Shown: positions 1 to 12,700 of the stretch, piece after piece
Position numbering within the stretch: the first letter of the stretch is position 1
Layout of the letters: each line of letters starts with the position of its first letter
Source of the DNA: Burhinus oedicnemus
Lineage: Eukaryota > Chordata > Aves > Charadriiformes > Burhinidae
NCBI GenBank assembly: GCA_008921705.1
Contig: VFFE01006808.1
Location: 4,250 to 68,249 of the forward strand
Length of the DNA stretch: 64,000 nucleotides
Direction of reading: 5' to 3'
The notes under the pieces: generated by a model
The model's input: the letters and a program-made list of their open reading frames with translations, nothing else
What the model was told of the DNA's origin: nothing
Database searches by the model: none
Program-made: the position numbers and the translations under genes

Positions 1-15
1 CAAAATAAGTGCCGG

Positions 16-41
16 AAAAAAAAAAAAAAAAAAAAAAAAAA
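16..41. repeat. (A)26 mononucleotide tract
   Basis: An uninterrupted run of 26 A. No retroelement is recognisable on its 5' side within the 15 available bases, so it may be the tail of an insertion cut by the window edge or a simple repeat. Confidence 0.9.
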
Positions 42-3000
42 GCCGTGTGGCCTGGCCCCATCATGATCCACATGCCTTACCAGGGTTCAGGTAACACGAT
101 GGGATAAATCATTGCTCCCAGCTGCTGGAACACCCTAACAAAGGCTGGACAAGGAAATGGTGTAGTTAGCCCAGTTCTGATCTCAGCATGAAGGAGCTCT
201 TTCTCCTTTTGATGATAAATGAAATTCCTGTATCGCAGCTGCAAACTCCTGACATTGGGCCATTTCTGATTCAGGCTGTATAAGATGTGGGATGAGCCAA
301 TGTTTTTTTTCTTCTGCATGAAATATCAAAAAAATTTTCCATTTTTATCCCAGCATCTTTTGAAGCTCAAACTAATGATTTGTCAACATTTTCACAAAAT
401 ACCAAGGTTTTTCTCCTAACTTATCCCACATCAGCACGAGCCTGCGTGATTTTCTCGGCTCACCAACTCCCATAACTCATACATCAAAGAAAGTTTTAGA
501 TCTGGAAATTTGTGAAATTCTGCCTAGCAATGGCCCTAACTGCTCTGGAATGATAAGAGCTTTGTTCTGAAATGGGATCAATTCTATAAACCAGAGCAAA
601 ACTTTTCCTTTGGGATCCTTCATTTTTCTATAATTAGAGCATGAGGCAACTGCCAGCAATGGAGCACATTGAGCCAGCGGTAACAATGCTGGTGTCGAGA
701 CACCATTTTGTTGTGACAAAACCCAAACCCTGAAAAGCTGAAATTTCCCATTTTACAACAATTATTTCATGGAACCCAGAAAATACGGATGGATTTACCC
801 AAGTCAAGGTAAGCCAAGCCAAATACAGCGCAGCTGCCTGAAGTACAATAAATCATCCATAAATTGCTGTAGTATCTACCCAAGCTTTCAACCCAAAGAT
901 TGCTGCAAAAAAAAGCCCTTATCATCAAGCTCCAACTCTAACAGAGGAAAATTATTATAAGAAGTTCATCTCATGGTGCAAATTTTTGGGGGAGAGAGGG
1001 TTATAGGGGACGTTGATGGAAAGGTAAAGGCTTCAGCCAAATATCCTGAAGTTAAAAGTAGTCACTGCATGTACTCTGGTGGAGTCTGGATTGTAGCACT
1101 GAACATCAGTGAGATAAAAGATGTTTACCCCAATGTGGTCTAGCAAAAGAAAATAGCTAGGAAATGAGAAAAGGTGTTTTGGAAATACTTGGGAATTTCT
1201 CCCTTCAGGCATGTTTCTTGTGAAGGGGAAAGGTCTCATTTTTCCAGTAAATCTGATGGCAACCATCCTTGTGGGAGCAGGCTACATGTACAGACCCAAC
1301 GGTGGTGATGCTTCTTGATTACAATCTTCATTGAGGTTGCCACCTCAAGAAAAGATATTTGCTTCTGTACGTGACTCCCAAAGAAACTTGGCAAAAAAAT
1401 AACACCCCTGTGAGTCATCCACTGTCATCTACCTCACAGATAGAGAAAAGGCACAGTAAGATGTCAAATGACCTGTTGGCCTGCAAAGGCAGGAAATGAA
1501 GGAAGAGCAGATCAAGCTTAATATATTTCTAGACAGTTCCTTTCCATGTTTTTTTGTTGCTTGCTACACTAAAACAGATTTACAGAAGCACAGAAAGTGA
1601 GGCTGAAGGGGATGTCAACTTTGGTCTAGTCAGCTTCCCAGCCTGAAGCAGGATGGACTGTACCTTCATCACTCCTGAGAGGAGTTGGCCTGACTCCTAA
1701 AGGCAGATGGCCCACCTGCCCATTGTGAGAGAAGCACACAGGTAGGTTTTATCTGCCAGTATTCCCCAAGAGTGCATATTCAGCCATCCCAAAGGCGACC
1801 TTTATTCCATGTCCAATCCCCATGGCAACATGCTGCACCTTATTTCTGCCACTTCCTCTCTTGTCCAGACGAATTCACTTCTGATCCATATCCACCACCA
1901 AGAAGGACATAGAAATAGTGGAGGGATTTCAAAAGGGAGCTGCAAGCAGAAGCCACAGCTAGACTGCAAGACTCATGCTATGAGATTTAAGAAGGAAAAA
2001 ATATTTATCATGACAGAGAGGAGATAGCAAGAGGATCTGATCACTCTACAGACACACACACAGAGAAAATAAGTTTGCTGGCAGGAGGCATTTAGACCTT
2101 TCTGACAAGGATGGAGCAAAAGCAACAGCTTTCATCTTGAAATCACAGACAACTTCTCAGCAGAGAGGGTTACTGAATGTAAGAATAGCTCAGCAGGGGA
2201 GACGGTGGACTCATCACCTCCTGCAGCCTGTAACACGAGATAAGAGAGCCTACTGAAGGACACGTTTAATCCAGTTTCTGTGAAAAATGTACCTGTATGT
2301 GACATTAGGCAGGGCAGAATGGGGGCAGGCTGGCTGCAGCAGTACACTGAGCGCTCTGCAGGCAAACCTTGAGGTCTCCCAGTGCTTGTTCCCTTATTCA
2401 CCAGACACAGGAAGGACACATAATGTCCATACTGGTAAGAGAATAAAGGAATCAAGATCAAGCTTCAGGGTTTCACTGGGAGCTGTGCTGGAGTCAGGAA
2501 CAAAACATGCCTTGCACTACACAACTGCTTTGTGTTGTAATTCACCTTCTCCCGATGTATCAGGGGTTGGCCATGCTTGGAGCAAGACTGAGTGGCCCTT
2601 TGCATGAGGTAACACCAAGCACCCTGTTTCTAAGCTGTTCATCTGCTGTGTTTGACTCAAAATCAAATTCGTGTTGGGAGATATTGTTTTCCTGGTGAGA
2701 CTGGCTAGTCTCAGGGAAAGGCAGAAGATGTCTTGAGCATCCTAAAAAAAGCCTATATAAAGCATTAAATTGAAGAACTGACTAGGCTGCAGAGAGCAAA
2801 TGGAATGGGACAGCCCATGAAAATGGTTCTTGGACCTTCAAGGGTTTCCCTTGCCACCTTGCAGCTGAACAGTGAAGCCACCAGTTGCAGTGAATGATCA
2901 AGTCCTACAGTAGACCCTTGGCCACCACTGCCCATCAAGCCAGTCAGAGACCCACAAGAGAAACACCACAGATCAACAGGCTTTGCTGCCAGGGCAGAGC

Positions 3001-4262
3001 CAAAGGTTGAGGTGAGCCCATGCCCCAGGAAAGGTGGTGATGAGGATCCTGGGCTTGGTTCTTGAGAGGTTTTTTCCTCCAGACCAAGGACAGAGGATCT
3101 GCATGGTGCAGTACAGACACAACCTCTTCTGATGGGCCTCATGCTGCACCCAGGAGGCTGCATTTGCCTGCGAGAGGCAGGGAATGGACATCCAGGCAAT
3201 ACATGCTGTCCTCATGGCAGACAACTCAGTGCCAGCTGTGCACGCTAGAAGAGCCTGAGCAGACACTAGCTGGGAGAACAGAGTGGAGTTGGAGGTACAT
3301 CTTGACCTGAGCATGTCTCAGCCCATCAGGGGTGACCTTGGGATCCCAATATAAGCGTCTATCCTCTTTGTCCCTGGTCCTTGACCATGGGGCACCCTAG
3401 TCTATGGGGAAGGAAAAGAAACACCAGCATCTCTACCCAGGCTCCCCACGAATTTTCACACCAGCATAGAAACAGTTCATAAATTGACCCTGCATAAATT
3501 TGGTGCCTGGAAGAAAGAAAAGAAACCAAATAAAACCTTCTTAGGAAATGGCCGCCTTCTCTTAGCTGGGTAAAGTTTAGCAATTGAAAATATGTAAACA
3601 ACCCCCTCCTCCATCTGATTTTCTCTCCCTGACACCTACTTTCTGTATAAAAGAAATCCAAACCAGATTCCCCTTGATGCATTAAACCCACTTTTGGGGG
3701 AGCAGAGGAGGGCACTTGCACAGGAAATAAAAACACAATGCAGATTGCGTTTTGTAGCACCTTTCCTGTTAACTCGCCAAGGCATTTCCCAGCATATGCT
3801 AAAAATAAACATAATGGAGGAAATGAACAATGTTCCCCTGGTTCAGTATATAGCCAGTACCAAGGAAAACAGGAGGGACTGTGGCTCAGTTTTAAAATAC
3901 AAAGGAAAGGATGAAAACTGGAGAGTTTGAGTTTCCTGGGTGGAAATTCGCTGAAAGTCTGATTTCTGCTTCACCTAAGGTGCGATTGGCTACAGAAAGC
4001 AAAGAAGACCCCTTAGCTGCTGGCAGAGACAGTAAAGAGGGGTTCCTGGTGCTGGTAGCAAGGTGCAAGGGAGGTACACCAAGCTGCTTTGGTCTTCAAG
4101 TGCTTTTCCAACCTTCAGTGCCTCAAGTAAGTCCAAAAGCAGAAGGCAATTCTTTTTTCAAAACAAGGATGTACTTTTCTTGCATCAAATGCCTGCTGCA
4201 TCCTGACCTGGAGATGGCTGCATTTCATCAGCAAAACCAGGATCTCTTTGTTTTCCCCAGCC

Positions 4263-4332
4263 TGCAAAGCGCTTTGAGATCCTTCAAGACGAGATGATAC
4301 AGAAATACCAAGCCATCATATATTTATTATTT
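4263..4332 (+). repeat. Ancient vertebrate SINE/LINE 3' tail remnant
   Basis: GCAAAGCGCTTTGAGATCCT followed by a decayed stretch and then ATATTTATTATTTT resembles the widespread vertebrate tail with AAGCGCTTTGAGATCCTTGG ... GCTATATAAATGC ... TATTATTATT. The match is by memory and about 70 bp long. Nothing 5' of it is recognisable. Confidence 0.45.
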
Positions 4333-6528
4333 TGGCAATGAGTGTTGCTAGACTGAAGTCAGGAAACCTCATTTCTTTGTTGCTTTTGTTAGTGTCCCTT
4401 TCTTGGGTTATTTTAGGAAACCACTCGCATGCACGTACTGTTTATCTGAGGCTAGGTGCATGCAAACGGTCAATCCAATTCTTTACAGGAATAACACAGA
4501 TCTGTGATCTTTTACATAAGATTTTATATTCCTGGATTTTTATAGGGGATTTTTTCCCCAGACTCCACCTGCCTTATATGAAATGGATTATTAGCCCTTA
4601 AAAATAGATATTGCTGGTTTGGAGATGAAATAGATTTTTAAAATATAATAAGGGGGGGAAACTTGAGTGTTTCCTGATTTAACAGAGGCAGATTCTTTGC
4701 TATTAGTAAGACTGCAGGAGACTGTAAGCCTAACCCCACTCTAAATATTCAAGCCTTTTGTCCAGAAAAGCAATAGCATAAGTAGCACTTCCTACTCCGA
4801 AAGCTCTGGCGATCTGATTTACTCAAGTGTTTGCTAAGGGCACATGTGTAACCTGCAGTTCTGCATACCTGCAGGACAACAGCGAGTGGAGGAAGAGAAG
4901 ATGTGAGGATCCTGCTTGGTCCATCTGTGGCCACACAAAGGGGACAGCATGCAGCTCTGTGCGCTTTGGCGATATGGGAACTGGCTGGTGCTTCAGCTAT
5001 AATGAGACTTTAAAGAGAAAAACATCTACTTTCCTCTCTATTTGTCCCTATATGAGCTTCTCCCCATCCATAAGTGATGCTCAGCTGCATCCGGTCAGTC
5101 TATTTCTCCTTGCAGTCACTTCTGAGGGGGAGGGGGAAGCTCTCTAGCAATGAGAGCACAAAATTATTTTAAAGGATGAGAAAATGTAATTGAAAAACCA
5201 CATCAGTTGGCTGGGGTCTTAGAAGCATGTGTGTACATAGCTGTAATGGCTACCAGGAGGAAACGGACTGCATTTCAGGTGGACGCTGATCTTTTAATGT
5301 AAGGCTGAGAATAATATTTATATGCTGACTCACTAAGATTTATGTTTCTGTATAAATCACACATGCACTTAAAAAAAAAAAAAAGAAAGTAAAAAGCGAC
5401 TGCAGGATATTCATGGCTTCCAGAACTCTACATAAATCAATTGTACCATGATCCCACAAGCTTTTAGACAAACACAAGCACACTCATTCATTATTGGGGA
5501 TGTTAGTCCATTCAGGGCCATCAACAGAAGAAAAATGACAGTAGCAGCAATGTGATGACCCTAGCCAAAGCCCTTCACTCTTAACATTCCCACAGGTCCA
5601 GCAAAGCTTGGACTCAAAATCAGTATTCCCAGGGGTGCGGTTTGAGTAACAGGCTGAACCAGAGCTCTGGATCAGCATGCTTGTAACTTCAGAGAGCCTG
5701 GGATCCGAAAGCAAAACCAAACTTGGCAGGTTTGGCTGCCGTCAGCCCCGGCTGCCATGAGCCCCACTACCCGTCTAGGGCAGAGCTGAGCACCACCCTT
5801 TCATTCATCCGTGGACCCCTGCCTCTGCTCGGCACGCTCTTTCTGCCTTGTTTGTTCAGTCTATCTTGGATGACGGTCCTTCTCCATCCCTTTGCCAGCA
5901 CAATCAGTCTGGAGAGCAGCGCCCGTTCTGCAAACGCCACCTCTTGTTTGCTGCTTTACAAAGGCAGACACCTGTGAGTGCTGAACATCAATAAATTAAA
6001 GCACCATTGCTACTGTTATTGTTATCACTGTGTTACAAAAGGGGTGGTGTGAGACTTGGTGAGGAGCCTGGGATGGACGGGGAGCCAGCACAGAGCGAAG
6101 GAGGAGCAGATCTTCGTCCCCACCTCCCTCAGTGTTGGGCAGACTGGAATGGATGGAGACGGAGCTTGCAAAAGCACATGCTGAAGAAGCCTGCATTTCA
6201 GCTTCAGTAGCAACTGTCAGCAATAAATCCTTAGCAGAGGGAGCTTGGTTTTCCCACCAGGGAACTGTTCTTTAATACAGTTTTGTGCAGATGCACAGGC
6301 CATGCACAAAATCTGTTTTTCTGCTTCCTGCCCTCCACTGCCCCCCCTCAGCGAGATAAGCAAATCAAGTCTCATTACACTGGATTTTCCAACAGCACCT
6401 CAAAAGCCACCTGAGAAGAGTCACAAAACACTCAGTAATTAGATAAAAGCTCCAGAACTGAAGCACAAACCCCCAGAGGAGAAAGATACTCTGAGTGCCC
6501 ATGAGGAAGTTCTCCAAGGAGACCATAC

Positions 6529-6745
6529 CTGTAGTGCTGGTGGCCATATCCCTCCTCATGTTTTAGAAGGCAGGTGGTGGGGTCAGACCCGGGCTGAGCT
6601 GATGTCCGCAAGGCCACAGCTGCGATGCCCACGAATGAGGAGGAGAAGTTGAGCAGCACCGAAGCAGCCCAGTGGGATGGATTCTCCTGGCCATAGGTCA
6701 TGTTGATGACAAGCGGGTTGTGCTGGCACGACAGCTCGTACATCC
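6529..6745 (-). CDS. PAPPA2: PAPPA2 exon 13, last exon inside the window
   Basis: Encodes 71 codons, residues 1166-1236, and ends with two bases of codon 1237. The acceptor is TTGTGCAG|GGATGT and the donor CTACAG|GTATGG. The translation [20 protein letters not shown], then [20 protein letters not shown], matches the PAPP-A2 [14 protein letters not shown] and VLLNFSS segments. The tail [20 protein letters not shown] is divergent. The ORF reads on past the donor, but the text there (YGLLGELPHGHSE) is intronic. In phase 2 out it should join an exon coding for the stretch before the first sushi module; I found none down to position 1. Confidence 0.94.
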
Positions 6746-9700
6746 CTGCACAATGAGGCAAAGAAAGAAGCCACTAGCTCAGCTCCAGGGATGTTTTCTC
6801 TGCTTTTGATTTACCTCTTCTGCTCCCCTACACATCCCAAAAGACCAGCTTGAAAAGAGAAGATACTGCAAGGGGGGACAGGGGACACCAGCACCCAACT
6901 CAGTGAGAGATTGTAGTACTGGTGGGGGCTCCTGATGTGTGAGCCCATAGGATGCTCACCCAAAGAGTGGTTCAGCCCATCTACGTTGCTCAGCTGGACG
7001 GTTACCCTCGGCTTGCGCTGGATGTTTGGGACAGTGCCATCAGAGGCCAGGAAGATCAGGAGGGAAGTGGGCACCACAGGTCTCTCAAAGCACACCTGGG
7101 CAGGAGGGGAAGAGAGACCCTGAGAGCATGCATACCAAACAGAGCCCTTCTGATCCCATATATGCAAGAGGGAGAGAAAGAGGTAGTGTGGGGAGAGAGT
7201 GAGAGCAGGGTTAGGGGGTCAAAGACTGCAGTTGTGCAGGGCAGCAATTGAGTGGGAAGAAGAGGGAAGGAAGGGTGCAGGAACATGGTCCTTTCCCTCC
7301 TAATTCCCCTTCTCCCTTTCACCAGTCTTCCCCAAGTGTATCAGTCCTGCCTTGCCATAAATTTATGGCATTTTCCCAGCTTCCACATTTGCTGCTCTTA
7401 AAATTGAGCAACACCTGACTGAGACCTTTTCTGCCCTCCCTTCCCCAGGTTCTGACTCCCACCACCCATGGTGCTGGTTGGGCAAGCAAGGCACCCAGAG
7501 AGCACAGCTACCAGCCCTGCCACTAAAATATTTCCATTGAAAAATAAAATCAAAACCAAAGATTTGGTTTTACCCAGAGTGACTGTAAACTGTCCGTCAG
7601 CCAACACACAGAAAGATTTGTGGGAAGAAGTCCTGCCTCCTAGCAGATCCGGCAGCTCTCCACTTGTCTACAGCCCCGAAGGCTACAGGAGGCAGCCGGG
7701 ACACTCACAGCATCAATCATGGCAGGGCAGATGTTGTTTGGAAGTAAGAGGATAGAAATGTTTTTCTCCCCCACCCTGGTGCCCCCCACCCAGTGCCGAG
7801 ATGTGTTTTGATCAAGACGCACCCTATGGAGTGTTTTTGTTGAATGCCGATGTGGAGGGAGCCCAGAAATGCAAGGCGAAGGTGTATTTCAGAGGAGGAC
7901 AAGTCCTGGCTGGCCAGGCACAGCCCAAGGAGCAGACTGAGGGAGCGGAGGGGACAACCACTCGATTCACGACGGCAGCCCAGCCTCGGGGTGGTTTGTG
8001 CCACACCAAGCATTGCTCATGCACAGGAGGGGGAGAAAACTTTGGGCTTCATCCCAGTGCTCCCACCCTGCAGGGAGGTACTCGGCAGCAAACACCCCAT
8101 GAGCAAGTCCCCAGCACTGCCTACATGCTCTCTTGGCCAGGGCTTGCTCTTGCACAGGGCTGGCTCTGCTGCAAGGAGTGGACCAGGAGGCTGAAGCTGC
8201 CCTCCTTTTTTTTTGGGTTTTTTTTGGCTGGTTGATTGGTTGGTATATCCCCACTGTCTCCCCACCTGAGCTCAGAAGCTGGTAAGAAAAGAAAGCAAGA
8301 AGGGAGGAAAGAGAAAGAAGAGCTAGCAGTGCTCAGAGCCTGCTCCAAGGAGCCCCATAGGACAGAGCTGCAGCCAGGAAGCCCCAAGGAGCCAGCTGAT
8401 TTTAACCCAGACACTTGCTGCACACTCCCTCCAAGCGTGGTTCCTCAGAGGAGGGGAGATGGTTGGAGAAGTCAGGTGAGGCTTTCCCTGGACTACACAG
8501 CTTAAGGTGGAGCATTTAGTCTTTCCCTTCCTACAGTGCATCCACTCGGAGGTGAAGGACACTGGCCCCAGGTTAGACCAACAGCAGCTGACTTGACTAA
8601 CATCCCAATTCTAATTTTTTTTTTTAGTATGTATTATCTGCCTGGCCACAGCAGGCTATCTTCTTAATTTTTGTCCTTCCCTCTCCCCCTTTCTGTTTGA
8701 TTTCCTGCATATTACACATCCTGACTTGCTTATAAGTGATTTTGATTTCTCTCCTCAACGGATGTTAGAAACTAAGAATAAAGCGTGGCCAGAGATCTGC
8801 AAATCATAAATATCCCCATCTGCAGACAGACCCAAGGTGCATGGTAGATGCTTTGTTAGGTGGCCCACTCTTGCCTCCAGCCGGTCCTCTTGCAGCATGA
8901 CCCAACCTTTCCCTTGCTCATTGGTGCCACCTCTTGAATAACACTGTAGGAAGCAGTTCCTACCACCTGATGAGTTTTGTGGTGTGGCTCTAACCTGGGT
9001 GCCACAGGTGCCACAGCTTTAAAATGGCCATGGGAGTTGGTGGACACGAAACACCATGCACACGTGGGTAGACATGTGCATGAACAACACCATTCCTGTT
9101 CAGGCAGGCGGGTGTGCTAGGCAAATTGTCAACAAGAAGCTGTCTTTCCTAACCCAATATGTTACCAATCAGGCAAACTCTATTAAAAAAGGAAAAAAAA
9201 AAAAAAACAAAAAAGAAAAAGGGCATATTTATTAGTAGTCCATAAATAATTTTATGGGCGGAAAATAATAGCACTCCTAAAGAGAGCGTGGAGATCCAGT
9301 AATGAAAGTCTTTAATATAAACATCCATAGAGGAAGAGAACTGACCGCAAGCTCCAATAAAACTGGAACACATTTTAACCCCTGGTGAGAAGTGGAAAGC
9401 AAGCTTTCATCTAGGTAGGGCTGAGGGAGAGATTGCTGCTTTCTCACTAGCAAAGGAAGAAAGGAGGCACATTTGTCATGGCCAGAGACTGAAGTCAGAA
9501 AGTAGGTTGTGAGCACACACACAAGGAAGAAAGGGGGGAAAAGCTGTTAAAGGAAGTTTTTTGGAGAGACAGAGGACCTCAGAGGCAATAACAGTGTTTG
9601 TTGGCTCAAGTTTGATGATTCACCGAGTAGCCTGACCATCTTGGGAAGAGGTCCCCTCTGGACTACCTCAAGCAAAGCAGGGCAGGGTGCCCCTCAAACT

Positions 9701-12700
9701 GCAGATGTAGCAGCCCGCCAGAGCCTAGCTTTCCAGTAACACCAGGCAACAGCCACAAAACCTCTAAACCATGGCTGCGGTCAGAAAATCAACGCTGTAA
9801 AAATTGTTTTGGCCTAACACTCAGCTTTCCTGTGTCCTGCTCTTCTGCTTGCTCGGACAGAGAGGTTTGACCCTTCAGGTGCCCTCCCAAAGGCAGCGCC
9901 TAGCCATGGAGGCAGCCCCCAAGACCTCGTTGGGCTGCAGGACCAGCAGCTTGGGCACAGAAGTGCCTCCTTTGGTCTGGAGTCATCAGAGGGCAAGAGG
10001 GCCTTCATGTCACAACTGATTGCTGTGGGCTCATGGTGCTCAGCAGCACCCTGAAGCACTCAGGACCTCTCAGAATGGCAGCATATATCCAGCTCCCCGC
10101 TGTTGCTCTTCATGGCCGTGGGGAGCAAAGGCAGCTAGGACTTTAAACCCAGCTTGTACCCACCCTTTGCAGGTGTAACAGCACAGCTTGACTGCAGGGA
10201 ATAGTGAGGAGCAAGTTCTTTCTCAGCCTCAACACATTTCTGTGGGCTCCTGGTTTCAGGCACAGGCCTTCTCCTGGCAATCTGCCCCAGGATGGGTTTG
10301 CTGTTCACAGTGGGAATGGGGCAGCTACACAAGACACAGACATTTGGGGCTGACAAAGAGTTCAGTAGGATATGAAGTCCTATCCAAGCAGTTTTTAAGG
10401 CTGCTGCAACTCCTACAGGACAGAAAAGGATGGGGTTTGTCACAAAAGTGCTGGGGTAAAGACAAGCAAATCCTTCTGTGCCTGACCACACATCCTCACT
10501 TACCTTGAGCCAAACTCCCTCATCGCCCAAGGACATCCTCTCTTCATCTGTATCCTGAGTGTTGTCTTGGCGGGGAGCGCAGGGGAACCAAGCAGCCAGG
10601 GAAAGGTCCTTTGGCACATCGTGAAGGTGGGATTTACATACCTGAAAGAAGAGATTTATTTCAACCCAGAAAGAAGCAAGGAAAGTGAGAGAAAGAAAGA
10701 AACAGCACCTACAAAACCTCAAGGAAGACTCAACATGTTGAGAAGGATCCTAAGTCGGTTCATAGCATGAAGACAAGTTGGGTTCCTAAGCGAGAGTGAG
10801 ATCTCATCACCCACACATGTGTACAGGAGGACTTTGCCCTTTTGAGGTACTGCAAATATGCTGTTGAAGTACCTTGTGGTGTTTGTGGGGCTGAGTAAGA
10901 AAAACATGAGCCAGGCTGTGAGATGGTAGGGAAGACCACAACCTCTGGATTTTGACTGGGCTGATGAGACCTTAAGATTCAATTAATATGCCTGACTACC
11001 AGCCTTCTGTGCCATTTGATGCCCTATGGTAACCCAGATATCCCCACAGGCCTGGCAGACAAAGCCTGGGAGATTCATGAATCCTTCAAGAGAAGTAGAC
11101 ACCCGAGCCCACAACATCCTACTAGACATGTATATCTAGGCAATTTAATCATGCTGTGGGTCTCAAGATGATGGTTCCTTACAGGAGGACAATACACATG
11201 CACGTATACAGGGCTAAATAGGACCTCTCTACATATTTCTTCCCCTTCTTCAGCTTGCTAGGCAAGCACATACACACCCCACGTAAACACCAATCAGGTG
11301 AAATCCCATCCTAGACCTCCAGGCCCTGCTCCAAAGCCCATATGAAAGATGGGAATTCTCCCATTGATTTTTTGTTGGCTTCAGATCAAAGAGTTTGAGA
11401 GCAGCACAGATGCTGATGTATATGAGATTTTATTCTTTCAGGCTCTGACCTTATAAGGTATTAGACTTGAAGGATTTTTTTTTAAAACCAACACAGTGGT
11501 ACTGCTTTACATGCTCAAAGTTGTGCATTTAGCTGGTGGAGCAGGGGTGGTCACTGTTTAGCAAACTGCATGGTCAGGGGAGGTGCTCCCTGCCTTGAGG
11601 AAACACTATCCTGCACACTGCAGTTCCTGGGCCTAGGGACTACTGAAAGAGGGGTCTGAGAAATGCTCAGGTCCTCTGTTGGCTCCCTGCATGGGAACGC
11701 AGTAGTCAATAGACACTTCCAGAGCTGCTCTGAATATTTTGGTTTTGCCTTGGTACATGCTTGCAGCAGTGACTTCCCCAGCTTTATTGCATGAAAAGTC
11801 TTTTTTTTCATGGCCATGCCTTCACTCACCTTCACAACAGGCTCTCCAGTGACCAAGGAAGCAGGGCAGGACTTTGCATCCTGATGGGAGGCATAGGCTT
11901 TCACTGCCCACAAATCCACATATCCATCCGGTGTGTAGGGACCACAGTCCAGGACACTGCTTGTCTTCTCAAATGGCTCACACACACCATCCCCCTCATG
12001 CACATAGCACAGGCTTGGTTCCCCTGCAAGGAGACCAGGTATGACTCATTTACAAGCCAGGCTCTAAGTACATACATATCCTCCTGTCCCAGGAGGCATG
12101 CTGGCCATTTAGCCCTTGGATTTCCCACCACAATGGCCTGACAAGCTCCATGAATCATTCCACCTATAGATCCACATTTTATTGCGATGAGGTGCACCAC
12201 CCTCTGCTCAGAGGAGCAGTGTGAATAACATACAGTTTTTACTCCTGCCTCAAAGGAATGTCTTGATCCATTTGGACTCACCAACACAGCTGAAGCCTTT
12301 TTCCTTTTTACACTTCCTGGAACAGCCATCTCCATCCAGCAAGTCCCCATCATCGCATTCCTCCTCCATGCTCCTAAGAAGACAACAGCCAGATGTGTTG
12401 ACACCACACCCTTGACTCAATACTCCTGTGCTTCCACCCAATCACGAGCAAGGACCCCATATCTTGATTCGATTTCCACAGAAGCAGGGAGAAGAGGAAG
12501 AACTCCATGTGGAGTAGGGTAGAGGACAGAAAACACCATAGCTTGCCAGGGGTTAAAAAGAGGTTGAAGACACAGCATATGGGAGAAGGCATGACTGTAC
12601 TGTGACTTTCTTATAAGACCCGAGGCAAGAAATATGGGAGAAAATGAGGCTATATACAATGGAGGAAGTAGAGAACCAAGCATGAGGAAGACTTGCTGCT

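Larger units (their letters stand above)
1..6528 (-). other. PAPPA2 intron 13, 5' part
   Basis: Over 6.5 kb of intron running off the left edge. I looked in the minus frames for the expected sushi-module exons (CxxP, GxWxxxxxxC patterns) and saw none. Contents seen: an A26 tract at the left end, a short CA run near 2052-2063, an A14 tract at 5371-5384 and an old SINE tail at 4263-4332. Two unique AT-rich stretches (about 3470-3860 and 4300-4650) look like ordinary intron or possibly conserved non-coding DNA. Confidence 0.7.

Noticed and set aside
1..6528. Search for PAPPA2 exon 14 (first sushi module)
   Set aside because: No minus-strand frame shows the expected Cys and Trp spacing flanked by splice sites; it should lie beyond the left edge.
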